From: Fimbriimonadaceae bacterium
GTDB taxonomy: Bacteria > Armatimonadota > UBA10988
Reading direction: 5' to 3'
DNA: 64,000 bases
Assembly: GCA_020850355.1 (NCBI GenBank)
Contig: JADZEX010000077.1
Location: 1 to 64,000 of the forward strand
Below the pieces are notes generated by a model. It ran no database searches and had not been told where the DNA came from. It saw nothing but the letters and a program-made list of their open reading frames with translations. Positions 52,298 through 61,487 of this stretch are shown here, piece by piece; position 1 is the first letter of the stretch, and each line of letters begins with the position of its first letter. The translations under genes and the position numbers were made by a program.

Positions 52298-55200
52298 TGT
52301 GGGCCGCGCTGCTCACTCACCTCAGCTTGGCGAGTGCTGCGCTGCCGGCGACGGTCTACCCCACCGCGGCCGACTGGACGCAGCTCTGGTGGGCCCACGG
52401 CTGGCCGGTCAGCGACCCGGCCACGCCACGGCTGCGCTGTCTGCGGACCGGCCGTTACGGCTGTGTGCTCGACACCGCTCGCCTGACCGTGCCGCACTGC
52501 GGCGCGCTGCCGACCAGCGCGGCCTACCAGGCGGCTGACCGACTGCCGCCCGCCGACCTCTTCGCCCTGCCGCCGGCGCCGCTGGAGCTGACGCTGACCG
52601 TCGACGGCAGCACCTGGCGCTGCACCGGCGCGGCGCCGGCCAGCCAGCACGGCGGGCCGCGGATCATCGAGAGCGGGCGCTATCTGCAACGCAGTGATAT
52701 CACCGACTTGCGCTTCAGCGCGGCCGACGGCCGGACGCTGGCGGTCGAGGCGCGGCTGGAGCAGATCGCCTGGCCGGACCGCCTGACCTGGCTGCTCGAA
52801 GCGCGCCCGACCACGGCTCCGACGGTCGGCGGGCCCGGCTTCGGCCGGGTCGGCGGCGGATACGGCTGCGACCGGCAGACCGTCCTCGACCTGCCGGCCA
52901 ACCCGGGACTCGAGGCACCGCAGGTCAGTGCCGAGTTGTGGGTCTACCCCACCGCTGAGCCGCCGCTGACGCAGCTCTATCCCTGGCTGCTCTGCAAGAA
53001 CGCCAACGAGTGGGCAGCGGGATCGTACGGCCTGGCGCTGGTCGGCGGACGGGCGACGGCCTTTCTGAACACCAGCAGCGGGCGGGAGGGTTGCCGACAG
53101 GTCAGCGGGCCGGGGCTGACACCGGAGCAGTGGCACCACCTCGCCCTAACCTGGGACGGCGCCGTGCTGCGGCTGTACGTCGACGGGCGCCCAGGCGGGG
53201 AGGTGGCCGCGCCCGGGCCACGCCAGGCAGTGCCCGGACCGCTCGCGGTTGGCCGGCGACTCGATGGCAGCGGCGACGGCTACCGCTTCCGGGGCCAGGT
53301 CGACGAACTGCGCGTCTGGAGCCGCGCCCTGACGGCGGACGAAGTCGCGGCCCACCACCGCCAGCCCGAGCAGGTCGGTGGCGCCGGGCTGGTGCTGGCC
53401 GAGACCTTCGACGCCGCTGGCCCCACGCTGCTGCAGCGGCCCAGCACGGTCTGGGCGCAGGCCAGCGCCCGCGTGGCCTTTGCCGGGGAGCAGGCGACGG
53501 TTGACGGGACCGCCAGCCGGACTAGCCCGTTGCGCTGTGCGGTGACCTGGCGGGCGCCCGGCGCGGCGGCGGAGCAGGTGCACGTCAGCGCTGCCGAGCT
53601 GAGCGGCGCGGCGCGGCCGGTGAGCTGGGACCCGCTGCTGGGCGCCCAGCGGATCGACCTCGCCGGCGTGGTGCCGCAAGGTCAGGGCAACGACCTGTTG
53701 GAGCGGGTCCAGTTGCGGCTGCGTAACCCCGGCCCCACCCCGGCGGTGGCCCGGCTGTGGTTCGACAAGGCAGGCGGCGCGGCCTTCCGCACGCCCGGCC
53801 TGCAGGCGATCACCGGCCTGACGCCGCTGCTGCGTCAGGCCGACGGCAGGTTGACCGGACTGCCGCTGCAGATCAGCAAGAACTGGCACAGCCAACCCGA
53901 TCAGGAGATTCCCCACCAGGGGCTCTGGCTGCACGCGATCAGCCTGCTGCGCTTGCCGCCCGGGGCCGACTTGGAGCTGGAGCTGGCCATCGCCTACGCG
54001 CATTGGGGTGGCCTGCCCGCTGCCTCGCACGCACAGCTTTGCCTGATTGGTTGGGGCAGCAACCAGCTTTGGGACCAGTCGGCGTTGGGGTCGTGGGGCG
54101 AGTCCATCTGCTACGAGCCAGACCAGGCGCAAGCCGACGCCACGGTGCTCGACGTGCGCCCGGTGCTGGTCCACGCGATGGGCCGGCCGACGCCGGTCCG
54201 CAACAACTGGACGAACAACGTCGGCGGCGCCGACTTCTTCCGGGGCTTCGATCCGGCCGGCCGCCGCTGGCGACCGGCGGCGATGCGGACGACCTACCAC
54301 CGCGTCGGCCCGTGTTTGACCGAAGTCACCTACGCTGGCGAGTCGGCCGACGGCGCGCTGCGGCACCGCGCCACCGTGATGCTGGCGCGGAGCGACGACC
54401 TGGTCCGCGGGACCTATCACCTGCGGCTGGAGGTCACGGCGCGGCTGCCTTTCGCGCGCTTCGTGATCGCCCAGGTTGGGGCCGACAGCTACAGCTACAC
54501 TGGCGAGCGGCAGATGGCCGTCGGCAACGCCACGGGACTGCTCCGCGAGTGGGCGACGCAGTGGGGCGGTGGCGCCTATCGCACCGCCCCGCTGGAGCTG
54601 AGCGGCCGGGCGCCTTGGATCTCGATGCACCAGGCAGTCCGCCGCGATGCGTCGGCGGCGGGGGCCTGGGCCAACCGCGGCCTGGTCGTCCGCGACTGGC
54701 AGGCCCGCCTGGGCGGCCAGCCAGCGGCGCCCTGGATGGCCGAGTACGGCGTCCGCGCGCGCGGCAGCGACACCTCGACGGCCGACCTGCTGCCGCCACC
54801 GACGGTGCATGAGCTGCTGCCGGGCGACTTCGTCGAGTGCACGCTGGTGCACCTGGTGGTGCCGCAGTTCGCCCGCGACTACTACGGTCCCAACGCCGGG
54901 CTGCGAGCCGCTTTGGAGGCGGGTCAGGACACCTGGCGCCCGGTCTGGCGGGAGGCCGCTGGCAACGATCTGGAGCTGCGCGCGGTGAGCGGCACGGTTC
55001 TCCGCCACTGGCCGCCGCGGATCGCCGCGGCCGCCGGCGGCGCCGAGGTCACGGTGACTGGCGGCCTGGGCTATGTGCCGCTGACCGTCACCGGGCTGGC
55101 TTCGCCGCAAGCGGTCTGGGAGGTCCGGCCCGGTGAGGCCTGGCAGCGCGTCGACCAGGCCGTCCACGGCGACGACTTCCAGCAGGCCGACTACCAGCCG

Positions 55201-55305
55201 GCCGACGGCACTTGGGAGGTCACCGCCAACCTGCCGCTCGACGCGCCCGGCGACCGGCGCCGGACGGTCGCCGTGCGGCTGCGGGCCGGGGCCGAAACGG
55301 AGTAG
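52297..55305 (+). CDS. large secreted LamG-domain protein
   Basis: 1002 residues with a signal peptide (MWAALLTHLSLASAA). A LamG/concanavalin-like domain occupies about 205-355 (SAELWVYPTAEPP, QWHHLALTWDGAVLRLYVDG, VDELRVWSRALTADE). The C-terminal 600 residues look beta-rich with Trp-containing strands and may be a sugar-binding or lyase-type module (GLWLHAISLLRLPPG, GWGSNQLWDQS, SICYEPDQAQ). Substrate unknown. It is coupled by one base to recN but its content is unrelated to repair, so the link may be chance. Confidence 0.72.
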   Translation: MWAALLTHLSLASAALPATVYPTAADWTQLWWAHGWPVSDPATPRLRCLRTGRYGCVLDTARLTVPHCGALPTSAAYQAADRLPPADLFALPPAPLELTLTVDGSTWRCTGAAPASQHGGPRIIESGRYLQRSDITDLRFSAADGRTLAVEARLEQIAWPDRLTWLLEARPTTAPTVGGPGFGRVGGGYGCDRQTVLDLPANPGLEAPQVSAELWVYPTAEPPLTQLYPWLLCKNANEWAAGSYGLALVGGRATAFLNTSSGREGCRQVSGPGLTPEQWHHLALTWDGAVLRLYVDGRPGGEVAAPGPRQAVPGPLAVGRRLDGSGDGYRFRGQVDELRVWSRALTADEVAAHHRQPEQVGGAGLVLAETFDAAGPTLLQRPSTVWAQASARVAFAGEQATVDGTASRTSPLRCAVTWRAPGAAAEQVHVSAAELSGAARPVSWDPLLGAQRIDLAGVVPQGQGNDLLERVQLRLRNPGPTPAVARLWFDKAGGAAFRTPGLQAITGLTPLLRQADGRLTGLPLQISKNWHSQPDQEIPHQGLWLHAISLLRLPPGADLELELAIAYAHWGGLPAASHAQLCLIGWGSNQLWDQSALGSWGESICYEPDQAQADATVLDVRPVLVHAMGRPTPVRNNWTNNVGGADFFRGFDPAGRRWRPAAMRTTYHRVGPCLTEVTYAGESADGALRHRATVMLARSDDLVRGTYHLRLEVTARLPFARFVIAQVGADSYSYTGERQMAVGNATGLLREWATQWGGGAYRTAPLELSGRAPWISMHQAVRRDASAAGAWANRGLVVRDWQARLGGQPAAPWMAEYGVRARGSDTSTADLLPPPTVHELLPGDFVECTLVHLVVPQFARDYYGPNAGLRAALEAGQDTWRPVWREAAGNDLELRAVSGTVLRHWPPRIAAAAGGAEVTVTGGLGYVPLTVTGLASPQAVWEVRPGEAWQRVDQAVHGDDFQQADYQPADGTWEVTANLPLDAPGDRRRTVAVRLRAGAETE

Positions 55306-55308
55306 CGT

Positions 55309-56403
55309 GTGCCGCAGATCCTGTTGATCCGCCTCAGTGCCCTGGGCGATGTGCTGACCGCCTCGCCGGTGCCAACGGTGATCCGCCGCCACGCTCCCGA
55401 CGCTCGGATCACCTGGGTCGTCGAGCAGCGCTGTGCCGACGCCCTGGCGGGACACCCGGGAGTCGACGAGCTGATCGTCGTGCCCTCGTCGCGGGAGTGG
55501 GGCCGGTGGCTGACCCAGGGCCAGTGGTCGCCGTTGCGCGCCGCGCTGGCGGCGGTCAGCGCGCGGCTGCGGCGCGAGCAGTACGATTTGGCGATCGATC
55601 TGCAGGGCCTGCTGAAGTCGGCTGCGCTGCTGGCGCTGACCCGGGCGACGCAGAAGTGCCGCCCGGCCGATTCCTACGAGCAGTTCCCGGGCTGGCGCCC
55701 CAGGCTGCTGCCGCGGCGGCTCGACCCGACGCACATCGCGACGATGTACACCTCGCTGCTGGAACCGCTCGGCTTCCCGCTGACCGACCGCGCCGACCTG
55801 CGGCTGGTGTTCAACGTGCCGCCCGCCGCGCAGCAGCGGGTGGCCGACTGGCTGCGTCCCCGCGGCTTACGGCCCGGCGAGTTCGTGGCGCTGATTCCGG
55901 GCACCACCCGGCCGCAGAAGATGTGGCCCGAGGCTTCCTGGTCAGCGCTCGCCGACCGCCTGCAGCAGCGCTCTGGGTTGCCGGCCGTGCTGGTGGGCGG
56001 GCCGGGCGAGCGGGAGCTGGCGGCCCGGGTCTGCGGCGCGGCGCAGCATCCACCGCACGATGCCGCCGGCGCGCTGCGCCTGCCGGAGACCGCCGCGTTG
56101 CTGCAGGCGGCGCGCTGCTGCGTGGCGGTCGATACCGGGCCGATGCACCTGGCCGTGGCGGTCGGCTGCCCGACAGTCGCCATCGCCGGCTCCACCGAGC
56201 ACCGCCTGTTCCAGGACGGCTCGCCGCATGTGCTGCTGCACCGCGACTTCCCGTGCTCGCCCTGCTTCCGGCGTCCAATCTGCGACGGCCGGCACGAGTG
56301 CCTGGCGGCGATCACCCCGGCCGACGTTGAGCGCACGCTGGCGACCCTCTTTCGGGGCGCCTGGGCCGACCGCGCGGTGCGACCGGCCGCCAGCGATGTC
56401 TAA
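55309..56403 (+). CDS. glycosyltransferase family 9 (heptosyltransferase-like)
   Basis: 364 residues from a GTG with GGAG seven bases upstream. GT9 features: ILLIRLSALGDVLTASPVPTVI, DLQGLLKSAALLAL, FVALIPGTTRPQKMWP, and AAGALRLPETAALLQAARCCVAVDTGPMHLAVAVGCPTVAI, followed by a Cys-rich HRDFPCSPCFRRPIC tail found in many members. These add heptose or other sugars to lipopolysaccharide core, which suggests an outer membrane. Substrate not certain. Confidence 0.9.
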   Translation: MPQILLIRLSALGDVLTASPVPTVIRRHAPDARITWVVEQRCADALAGHPGVDELIVVPSSREWGRWLTQGQWSPLRAALAAVSARLRREQYDLAIDLQGLLKSAALLALTRATQKCRPADSYEQFPGWRPRLLPRRLDPTHIATMYTSLLEPLGFPLTDRADLRLVFNVPPAAQQRVADWLRPRGLRPGEFVALIPGTTRPQKMWPEASWSALADRLQQRSGLPAVLVGGPGERELAARVCGAAQHPPHDAAGALRLPETAALLQAARCCVAVDTGPMHLAVAVGCPTVAIAGSTEHRLFQDGSPHVLLHRDFPCSPCFRRPICDGRHECLAAITPADVERTLATLFRGAWADRAVRPAASDV

Positions 56404-56421
56404 CCGGCGGAGGCGCACGTG

Positions 56422-57984
56422 ATGCGACTGCGTTGGGCGCTGGCCACACTCCTGGTAACCCACGGCCTGGGTGCCGCGGTTGCCGACCGCCTGCCGGCCT
56501 TGACGGGCCTCGCCCGGCTGCGGCTGGTCGTGGTGCCGGGCGATTCGCCGCTCGGGGCGCCGCTGGCCGCAACGCTCAGCGCTGGCCTGGACCGGCCGGT
56601 CGCGCTTACCGCGGCGCCGCTGCGGCCCGGTGATGCCTGGGCGCCGGGCGTGCTCGACGAGTGGCTGGCGAAGGTGCCCGGCGAGCTGCTGCTGCTCGAC
56701 GCCAGCCAGACCGACCCGAGCTGGCCGGCCAGCGTGCTGGCCGCCCGCCTCGCCGCGGCCATCGCCGCGGCTCCGCGGACGGCCGTGCTGGCGGTGGTGC
56801 CCCCGGCGCTGGCGCCAGCGCTGCGGGCCTGGCTGCCCGACCAGGTGCTGGTCGCGGCAGGCGACACCCCGGCCGCCACGGTGCAGGCCTGGCTGCAGCC
56901 CGTCGCGCCGCCGTTGGAGCTGGCCCTCGACTGGTCGCCGCAACCGACGCCGGGCGAGTTGCGGCTGCGAGCAGGCGGTGAGGTGCCGCCGGGCAGCCGC
57001 TTGCGCTGGCCTGGCAGCGGCCTGCCGGAGGTCCCCCTAAGTGGCGCCGCGGTGCTGCTGCCGACGCCCTACCCGACGCCCTGGCTGGACGCCACGCTGC
57101 ACTGCGGCGAGCGGAGCTGGCCCTGGCGGCTGGCCGTGCCGGTCGACGGCCTGCACGTCTGGCCCGCGCTGGGACGCAGCGTCGACGGCCTGCGAGTCGG
57201 GCTGCGCGAACTCGCCGGGCGAGCCCGCCGGGTGGTGCTGCAGGGCCGCGAGACGCTCACTGTCGACCTGCCGGCCGGGGCCTCCCGCGAGGTGCTGCTG
57301 CCGCTGGCGGTGCCGTCGGTGGGCTGCGGCCCCCGGCTCTGGCCGGTCGGAGTCAGCAGCGGCGAGGCGACCTGGCAACTGCTGGTGCCGGCCAGTTACG
57401 CGGCCGGGGCCGCCTGGGCGGTCGGCGGCGCGCAGCTCGATGGCCGCCTGGACGACTGGCGCGGCGCGGCCTGGCACACCGTTGGCCTGCCGACGCAACT
57501 GGTTGACGGCGCTGCCGGCTGGCAGCACGATGCCGACCTGCGGCTGCGCTGGGCGGTCCGCCGCGAGGGCGCCGATCTGCTGCTGGCGGTGGCGGTCAGC
57601 GACGACCAGGTCACCGTGGGCGACCGCCTGCTGCTGGCCTGGGACGCCCGCCCCGTGGTCAGCGTGGGTCAGCCGGGTCCGCTGCGCCGGCTCAGCGTGC
57701 CCCTGACCGCCGCGCTGGCCGACCCGGCGGTGAGTCTGGTGCGGAGCGGGGAGGGGGCGGTACGGTACCTGGAGCTGCGCCTGCTCGGCGCAGTGCCCGT
57801 CGACTGCGCCCGGCTGGGCTTCGATCTGGGCTACCGCGACGACGATCCGCCGGCCGTGCCGAGCGAACACCGCTGGAGCGGCGACCGGTGGACCGACTGC
57901 GACCCGGCCCGCCTGCCGCTGCTCGCCAGCGGGGAGGCAGTGCCGTCGCGGCTGTTCGTGGAGCTGGCCGATCCTGCTGCCTGA
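56422..57984 (+). CDS. secreted protein with C-terminal CBM9-like domain
   Basis: 520 residues from the ATG after CGGAGGCGCACGTG; signal peptide MRLRWALATLLVTHGLG. The first 200 residues form an unknown alpha/beta domain (RLRLVVVPGDSP, LLLDASQTD). From about 335 a family-9-like carbohydrate-binding domain is seen: AQLDGRLDDWRGAAW, DLRLRWAVRREGADLLLAVAVSDD, YLELRLLGAVPVDCARLGFDLGYRDDD, and the closing HRWSGDRW. Likely a glycan-binding cell-surface protein. The gene lies 19 bases after the GT9 gene on the same strand. Confidence 0.7.
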   Translation: MRLRWALATLLVTHGLGAAVADRLPALTGLARLRLVVVPGDSPLGAPLAATLSAGLDRPVALTAAPLRPGDAWAPGVLDEWLAKVPGELLLLDASQTDPSWPASVLAARLAAAIAAAPRTAVLAVVPPALAPALRAWLPDQVLVAAGDTPAATVQAWLQPVAPPLELALDWSPQPTPGELRLRAGGEVPPGSRLRWPGSGLPEVPLSGAAVLLPTPYPTPWLDATLHCGERSWPWRLAVPVDGLHVWPALGRSVDGLRVGLRELAGRARRVVLQGRETLTVDLPAGASREVLLPLAVPSVGCGPRLWPVGVSSGEATWQLLVPASYAAGAAWAVGGAQLDGRLDDWRGAAWHTVGLPTQLVDGAAGWQHDADLRLRWAVRREGADLLLAVAVSDDQVTVGDRLLLAWDARPVVSVGQPGPLRRLSVPLTAALADPAVSLVRSGEGAVRYLELRLLGAVPVDCARLGFDLGYRDDDPPAVPSEHRWSGDRWTDCDPARLPLLASGEAVPSRLFVELADPAA

Positions 57985-58038
57985 CAGCGCCCCTCGGCGG
58001 AGTCAAGATGCTTCTTGACGACGCTCGCGGAGGCTGTC

Positions 58039-58575
58039 ATGCGCGGATACCTGACTCGTCCTGGTCTTGGCATGTTGATCGCGATTGGCCTGCTGGCGCT
58101 GCTCGGCGCCTGGTGTCAGCCTGGCCACCCGGGCCGGCTGCTCCGCGCAACCACTCCCGAGGTGGCCACCGTCGGGCCGTTCGAGGTGCAGATCGAGCGC
58201 TACCAGGTCGATCCCGCGACGCAGCGGGCCTACCTGCAACTGCATCTCTACCGCCCGCATGGCCCGGTGCCCCTGGCCGAGCGGATCGACGTCAGCGGCA
58301 GGCCACGGCTGCGCGGTGGCCTGCTGGTCGACCGCACCGTGCTGATTCGCAACGAACTCGAGCGGTTCCCGCAGGGCGCTGCGTGGCAGCACCCGGTGCT
58401 CGGCCGGGTCCCGGCGACTCGCCACGCGGGCGAGATTCGCGCCGTCTTCGAGTTCGTGCTGGTCTCGCGGCAGTTCCAACTGCGTGATGACCCGCAGTCG
58501 GCTCGCGCCGCGTTCGAGTTCGAACTGCCCGATGGCCGCACCGCGTCCTTCCACGCCCTGCCGGAGACCCGATGA
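58039..58575 (+). CDS. membrane-anchored protein of unknown function
   Basis: 178 residues from an ATG with GGAGG upstream. One hydrophobic segment (GMLIAIGLLALLGAWC) near the N-terminus, which could be a signal anchor, then a soluble beta-rich part (FEVQIERYQVD, YLQLHLYRPHGP, LLVDRTVLIRN, FEFVLVSRQFQL). I do not recognise the family. Its stop overlaps the peroxiredoxin ATG by four bases, so the two are expressed together. Confidence 0.6.
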   Translation: MRGYLTRPGLGMLIAIGLLALLGAWCQPGHPGRLLRATTPEVATVGPFEVQIERYQVDPATQRAYLQLHLYRPHGPVPLAERIDVSGRPRLRGGLLVDRTVLIRNELERFPQGAAWQHPVLGRVPATRHAGEIRAVFEFVLVSRQFQLRDDPQSARAAFEFELPDGRTASFHALPETR

Positions 58576-59495
58576 ACAAGCTAACTGCCCTGAGCCTCGG
58601 CCTGCTGACCCTGACCGCCGCCGCGGCGCAGCTCCAAGTGGGCGACCGTGCCCCGGTCGTGCAGTTGCCCGACCAGACCAACGCGCCGGTCGATCTGGCG
58701 GCGCACTACGGCCACCGCTACGTCGCCCTGGCCTTCTACCCGAAGGACGACACCGGCGGCTGCACCCGACAGGCCAAGAGCATCACCGCCGGTCTGGACA
58801 AGCTGAAGGCCGCCGGCGTCGTGGTCTACGGCGTGTCGGTGCAGGGCGTCGATGAGAAGAAGGCCTTCTGTGACAAGCACGGCCTGATCCAGGGGATGCT
58901 CTCCGACACCACCAAGTCGGTCTGCCAGGCCTTCGGCACCCTCGGCCCAAGCGGGCTGAGCAACCGTTGGACTGTGCTGATCGATCCGGGCCGCGTCGTC
59001 CGGCTGATCGACAAGGCGGTCAAGGTCGACACCCAGGGCGATGACATCGCGGCGCAGGTCGCCAAGCTGCAGACCGAGGCGACGGCGACGCAGTTGGCGA
59101 CGCTTAGCGAGCCGCAGGAGGTCGCCGGGGCCAGGCTGCGGCTGCCGGTCGGCTGGGAGCGCGACGTCGGCGTCAAGGCACCGGGCGGCTGGGGCTATGT
59201 CGGCACCTGGGCTCCGCCGGTTCCGGGCGTCAGCCTGGGCGTTTTCACCAAACCTGGCGCGGTGACGGTCGCCGATCTGCAGGCCGGCTTGCCCGAGGGC
59301 GCCAAGCTGCTGGTGACCGAGACGCTGCCGGTGCGCGATGGTCTGGGGCATCTCGCCTACACCGTCGCGGAACAGGCGGTTGAGGTGTTGCTGCTCCGCG
59401 CGGGCGAGCAGACCTTGCAGGTCAAGGCAACCGTGCCACTGGACCGCGCCGCCGATGCCGCGCGGCTGCTGGCGGCGATGGTCACCATCGACTGA
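58572..59495 (+). CDS. exported Bcp/PrxQ-like peroxiredoxin with extra C-terminal domain
   Basis: 307 residues. A signal peptide (MNKLTALSLGLLTLTAAAA) is followed by LQVGDRAPVVQLPDQ and FYPKDDTGGCTRQ with the peroxidatic Cys64. Bcp-type enzymes often have a resolving Cys five residues later; here it is Lys69, and the usual Pro before Gly-Cys is Gly. The thioredoxin fold ends near 175, after which 130 residues (ARLRLPVGWERDVGVK...) form an added domain of unknown role. It would reduce peroxides in the periplasm. Confidence 0.85.
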   Translation: MNKLTALSLGLLTLTAAAAQLQVGDRAPVVQLPDQTNAPVDLAAHYGHRYVALAFYPKDDTGGCTRQAKSITAGLDKLKAAGVVVYGVSVQGVDEKKAFCDKHGLIQGMLSDTTKSVCQAFGTLGPSGLSNRWTVLIDPGRVVRLIDKAVKVDTQGDDIAAQVAKLQTEATATQLATLSEPQEVAGARLRLPVGWERDVGVKAPGGWGYVGTWAPPVPGVSLGVFTKPGAVTVADLQAGLPEGAKLLVTETLPVRDGLGHLAYTVAEQAVEVLLLRAGEQTLQVKATVPLDRAADAARLLAAMVTID

Positions 59496-59531
59496 GCCAG
59501 CGCGTCAGGCCAGGTCGCCCGACGATTCCAG

Positions 59532-59567
59532 CCGGCGCCCACACCCGCTCTGCGCGGCGGGCGCCGG
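59532..59567. terminator. bidirectional terminator-like hairpin between peroxiredoxin and lexA genes
   Basis: CCGGCGCCC (59532-59540) and GGGCGCCGG (59559-59567) form a perfect nine-base stem with an 18-base loop, in the 92-base gap between convergent genes. No T-run on either strand, but position and stem strength suit a terminator. Confidence 0.5.
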
Positions 59568-59587
59568 TCGGCTCGTCAGGCGACGGC

Positions 59588-60217
59588 TCAGTGCAACGCG
59601 CGTGTTAGCAGCACGGCCTTGCCCAGGATGCGCAGGTCGTCACGGGCGTCGACGTAGATTGCTGCCATCGTCTGGTTGGCGGGCTGCAGGCGCACCCGTT
59701 GCCCATCGCGGTAGAAGCGCTTCAGCGTGGCCGTGCCTTCGGCGTCGTGAGGGGTCAGCGCGGCGACGATGTCACCCTCCTCGGCGTGGTCCTGCTTCCG
59801 GAGCACCACCACGTCGCCCTCCATGATGCCGGCCTCGATCATCGAGTCGCCCTTCACGGTGACCGCGAAGTGGTCGCCCGCCTCGAGGGCGCCCGACGCG
59901 ACGGGGACCATCCCGGTGCGGTTTTCCTCGGCCAGCAACGGCACGCCCGCGGCGATCGTCCCAACCAGCGGCACGTTGGTGATCTCGGGCGCGCGGTCGG
60001 CATCGTGGACGATCTGGATCGCCCGCGCCTTGCCCCGGTCACGCCGAATGTAGCCGCGCTGCTCCAGCGTCTCGAGGTGCCGGTAGACCGTACACGGCGA
60101 CGACAGGCCGACCCCGTCGCCAATCTCCCGGACCGCCGGCGGACGCTTCACATTGCGAGTGAAATCACCGATGAACGCCAGGATGTCACGCTGCCGCTCG
60201 CTCAGATCCTCGGCCAT
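59588..60217 (-). CDS. lexA: LexA repressor of the SOS response
   Basis: 209 residues. The winged helix is N-terminal (LSERQRDILAFIGDF, RPPAVREIGDGVGLSSPCTVYRHLETLEQRGYI). Self-cleavage elements are the Ala90-Gly91 bond in IAAGVPLLAEEN, the nucleophile Ser125 in GDSMIEAGI and Lys166 in ATLKRFYR. I chose the ATG at MAEDLSERQ, with GGGAGAGA about seven bases upstream, over an earlier in-frame start. It represses DNA-damage genes until RecA triggers cleavage; recN in this window is a usual target elsewhere, but no operator is evident before it. Confidence 0.96.
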   Translation of the reverse strand: MAEDLSERQRDILAFIGDFTRNVKRPPAVREIGDGVGLSSPCTVYRHLETLEQRGYIRRDRGKARAIQIVHDADRAPEITNVPLVGTIAAGVPLLAEENRTGMVPVASGALEAGDHFAVTVKGDSMIEAGIMEGDVVVLRKQDHAEEGDIVAALTPHDAEGTATLKRFYRDGQRVRLQPANQTMAAIYVDARDDLRILGKAVLLTRALH

Positions 60218-60238
60218 GGGTGCTCTCTCCCCAGACCC

Positions 60239-60267
60239 ACGATACCACACCCCGCGCCCGAGTGCAA
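60239..60267 (-). promoter_or_regulatory. lexA promoter
   Basis: On the minus strand TTGCAC and TATCGT with a 17-base spacer; the -10 ends 21 bases before the lexA ATG. Confidence 0.6.
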
Positions 60268-60283
60268 ACTCATGTTCTTAGAA
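60260..60283. promoter_or_regulatory. candidate LexA operator region
   Basis: Two short dyads lie over and just behind the lexA -35: GAGT-GCAA-ACTC (60260-60271) and TTCT-T-AGAA (60275-60283). Either could be the autoregulatory SOS box. No second copy was found elsewhere in the window by eye, so the motif is unproven. Confidence 0.4.
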
Positions 60284-60359
60284 TCTCCGTTCGCCGCCGA
60301 GTCGCGGCTGTAACCGGGCAGGATGATTGCAGATCCCTGCGGTGGTGTTGGAGCAGGTG

Positions 60360-61484
60360 ATGCAGGTCCCCGCCGCGCAGTTCCTCGACCACATGACCTA
60401 CCAGGGCTTCGTCCGGCCGCTCTTCAGCGAGCTGTTCGGCCCGCTGGTCGGGCTGGAGGACGAGTGGCGGGCGCAAGGTGCGACGGCCGCGGAGCTGGAC
60501 CTTGCGGCGTTCGATTTCGACTATGTCGCCCGCGCTGGCGTCGCCGTACAGACCGGCCTGACGGGGGGCCAGCCGGCGGTGGTGCTGGAGGAAACCGCCG
60601 ACTACGTCGTCAGCCGCGACGGCTTGGGGCGGACCACCAAGCTCTTCAAGCGGGTTGCCTCAATCCCGTTGCCGCTCGACTATCCGGTCCACGACTTCGA
60701 CTCCTGGCGGGCCTTCAAGCCGCGACTGGAGTTCAGCGAGAGCCGCTTCGGCGACCGTTGGGAGGAGCGCGCGCGCGCCGCGCGGGAGGCCGGGCTGCTG
60801 ATCTGCTGCGGCATCCCCGGCGGGTTCGACCTGCCGCGGCAGTTGATGGGCGAGGAGGTCACCTGCCTGTCCTTCTACGACGACCCGGAGCTGATCCTGG
60901 ACATCCTGCAGACCGCTGCCGAGACGGCGTTCCGGGTGCTCGAACGGGTCTCCGCGCGGGTCACCATCGACGTCCTCAGCGTCCACGAGGATCTCGCCGG
61001 GAAGAGTGGCTCGCTGGTTGGCCCGGCGCAGATTCGGCAGTACCTGGCCCCCTACTACCGCCGCACCTGGGATCTGCTGCGGGAGCGCGGCACGCGACTC
61101 TTTCAGCAGGACTCCGACGGCGACATGAACAGCGTGCTGGAGCACTTCGTGGTGGCCGGCGGGATCAACTCCGTCCTGCCGGTCGAGCCGGCGGCCGGGA
61201 TGAACGTGGTGCAGTTGCGGCAGCAGTACGGCACGCGGCTGGCGATGCTCGGCGGACTCGACAAGCACGTCCTGCGGCGCAGCCAGGCCGAGATTGCCAG
61301 CGAGCTGGAAGCCAAGCTGCTGCCGCTGCGCGACGAGCCGGGCATCGTGTTCGGCCTCGACCACCGCATTCCGCCCGGCACGCCGCTCGCCAACTACCGC
61401 TACTACGTCGCCACCGCCCGCGAGCTGCTCGGCCTGCCGCCGGCCCGCCGGGACGGCGGCGCCTGGCACCGCATGGCCTTCTGA
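60360..61484 (+). CDS. uroporphyrinogen decarboxylase family protein
   Basis: 374 residues. The ATG has GGAG six bases upstream; a TTG eleven codons earlier is possible. Barrel features: LLICCGIPGGFDLPRQLMGEEV, TIDVLSVHEDLAGKSGSLVGPAQIRQYLAPYYRRTWDLL, FQQDSDGDMNSVLEHFVVAGGINSVLPVEPAAGM and GGLDKHVLRR, as in the methyltransferase-like branch of URO-D. Third such paralogue in the window; substrate unknown. It is divergent from lexA and convergent with the RraA gene. Confidence 0.85.
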   Translation: MQVPAAQFLDHMTYQGFVRPLFSELFGPLVGLEDEWRAQGATAAELDLAAFDFDYVARAGVAVQTGLTGGQPAVVLEETADYVVSRDGLGRTTKLFKRVASIPLPLDYPVHDFDSWRAFKPRLEFSESRFGDRWEERARAAREAGLLICCGIPGGFDLPRQLMGEEVTCLSFYDDPELILDILQTAAETAFRVLERVSARVTIDVLSVHEDLAGKSGSLVGPAQIRQYLAPYYRRTWDLLRERGTRLFQQDSDGDMNSVLEHFVVAGGINSVLPVEPAAGMNVVQLRQQYGTRLAMLGGLDKHVLRRSQAEIASELEAKLLPLRDEPGIVFGLDHRIPPGTPLANYRYYVATARELLGLPPARRDGGAWHRMAF

Positions 61485-61487
61485 GGG

